Positions 63,315 through 64,000 of a stretch of 64,000 bases of DNA are shown piece by piece. Each line of letters opens with the position of its first letter. The first letter of the stretch is position 1. Source of the stretch: Bacteroidales bacterium (GTDB lineage: Bacteria; Bacteroidota; Bacteroidia; Bacteroidales; Lentimicrobiaceae); contig JALHHH010000009.1 of assembly GCA_022837485.1 (NCBI GenBank), positions 1-64,000 on the forward strand. The letters run 5' to 3'. The position numbers and the translations under genes were made by a program. A model generated the notes under the pieces. The model searched no databases. It was not told the DNA's origin and saw only the letters and a list, made by a program, of their open reading frames with translations.

Positions 63315-64000
63315 ATGCCGATGAAATATCCTTCTTACCGCAGTTTGTCTTTTGTTCTGATACCTGTCTTTCTTCTGTTTGCATCATGCAAGGACGATGA
63401 CGGCCCCGACACTACGGGTGATCCCTCGAATCTTCAGGTAAGCCTGACGCTGCCGGATGAAGGCCCGGGCATGGTAATTATTGAAGCTTCAGCCGAGAAT
63501 GCCGTGGAATACAGATTCTATGCAAATCCGCAAGCCGATCCCGTTGTAAACAGCAGCGGACGTTTTGAGCAATTGTACACACAGTCCGGAACATACCGCA
63601 TAGAAGTAAGAGCTTACGGCCCTTCAGGCAGATACGTTAAAGCGGAAAAACAGTTCACGTTAAGTGAGGACAACCCGGTTACCATAGGTGAAGGATATTC
63701 AACACCCATTGAATATCCCGGTTATCAGCTTGTCTGGAACGATGAGTTTGACGGCAATACGCTGAACACCCAATTCTGGACATATGAAACCGGAGCCGGC
63801 GGATGGGGCAATAATGAAAAACAATACTACCGGTCCGAAAACACATCGGTAGGAGGCAGCCTGCTTACCATTGAAGCCCGCAAGGAAAACTACCAGAACA
63901 GTCAGTTCACTTCCTCACGCCTCATCACAAAAGGCAAAAAAGCGTTTACCTATGGCAGAATCGACATCCGGGCACTGCTTCCGAAAGGACAGGGCATATG
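63315..64000 (+). CDS. GH16-family glycoside hydrolase lipoprotein, truncated by the window end
   Basis: The first 228 residues of a lipoprotein. The signal is LSFVLIPVFLLF with lipobox FASC followed by KDDDGPD. Residues about 40-130 form a small beta-domain (VEYRFYANPQADPVVNSSGR). The GH16 domain begins at about 140 with YQLVWNDEFDGNTLNTQFWT, followed by GGWGNNEKQYYRSENTSV and GRIDIRALLPKGQGI. This pattern is typical of laminarinases (endo-beta-1,3-glucanases). The catalytic E-x-D-x-x-E lies beyond base 64000. A second in-frame ATG is at 63321. Confidence 0.88.
   Translation, partial: MPMKYPSYRSLSFVLIPVFLLFASCKDDDGPDTTGDPSNLQVSLTLPDEGPGMVIIEASAENAVEYRFYANPQADPVVNSSGRFEQLYTQSGTYRIEVRAYGPSGRYVKAEKQFTLSEDNPVTIGEGYSTPIEYPGYQLVWNDEFDGNTLNTQFWTYETGAGGWGNNEKQYYRSENTSVGGSLLTIEARKENYQNSQFTSSRLITKGKKAFTYGRIDIRALLPKGQGI

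Overview
The window looks like a chromosomal segment of a free-living member of the phylum Bacteroidota, probably class Bacteroidia; the exact order is a guess. The evidence is: many TAnnTTTG -7 boxes (the promoter of the Bacteroidota primary sigma factor), few Shine-Dalgarno sequences, proteins with type IX secretion (T9SS) C-terminal domains, lipoproteins with an acidic run after the lipobox cysteine, and Bacteroidota-typical gene orders such as DUF4271-hemD-rnpA-yidD-S41 peptidase. No tRNA, rRNA, CRISPR array, insertion sequence, integrase or phage gene was seen. Most of the window is ordinary core chromosome, with a more accessory right-hand part.

Left part (1-25 kb). The end of a T9SS-secreted protein converges on gapdh across a bidirectional terminator. 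lepA follows, then a histidine kinase/response regulator pair on the minus strand, then an ECF sigma / membrane anti-sigma-like / GIN-domain beta-barrel operon. yebC comes next, then a minus-strand pta-(3-hydroxyacyl-CoA dehydrogenase)-ackA operon for acetyl-CoA to acetate conversion. The DUF4271-hemD-rnpA-yidD-S41-O-antigen ligase-cdd run follows, then a ChaN-like protein, GtrA, a secreted M28 peptidase and a flavodoxin.

Middle part (25-43.6 kb). A plus-strand operon carries a thioredoxin-like protein, panC, panD, a flippase-like membrane protein, rfaE2 and radA (pantothenate and heptose precursors plus DNA repair). Three uncharacterised envelope proteins and a CvfB-like S1 protein follow. 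Next is a copper-nitrite-reductase locus: a nirK-cytochrome c lipoprotein, a SUMF1-fold protein, a SCO copper chaperone and a membrane histidine kinase. This implies NO-forming denitrification. A secreted GH2 beta-mannosidase, a small GNAT protein and metK with an unusual structured leader close this part.

Right part (43.7-64 kb). Two divergent T9SS proteins are followed by an intergenic region with an 11-bp phased repeat array and a long inverted repeat, then hutU. A plus-strand cluster holds two tandem PLP decarboxylases, a methyltransferase, a dipeptidase, a phosphopantetheinyl transferase and a patatin gene broken by an internal frameshifting deletion. A glycosyltransferase-sigma factor pair is next. 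The window ends with a triple-tyrosine sensor/regulator, a PKD-domain lipoprotein and a truncated GH16 glucanase, which look like the start of a beta-glucan utilisation locus.

The points most worth a second look are the metK leader with six alternating complementary hexamers, the nirK accessory locus whose SUMF1-like protein lacks the usual active-site cysteines, the sigma/anti-sigma/GIN-barrel operon, the 11-bp repeat array, and promoters so close to the start codon that lepA, panD and the DUF4271 gene are probably leaderless.
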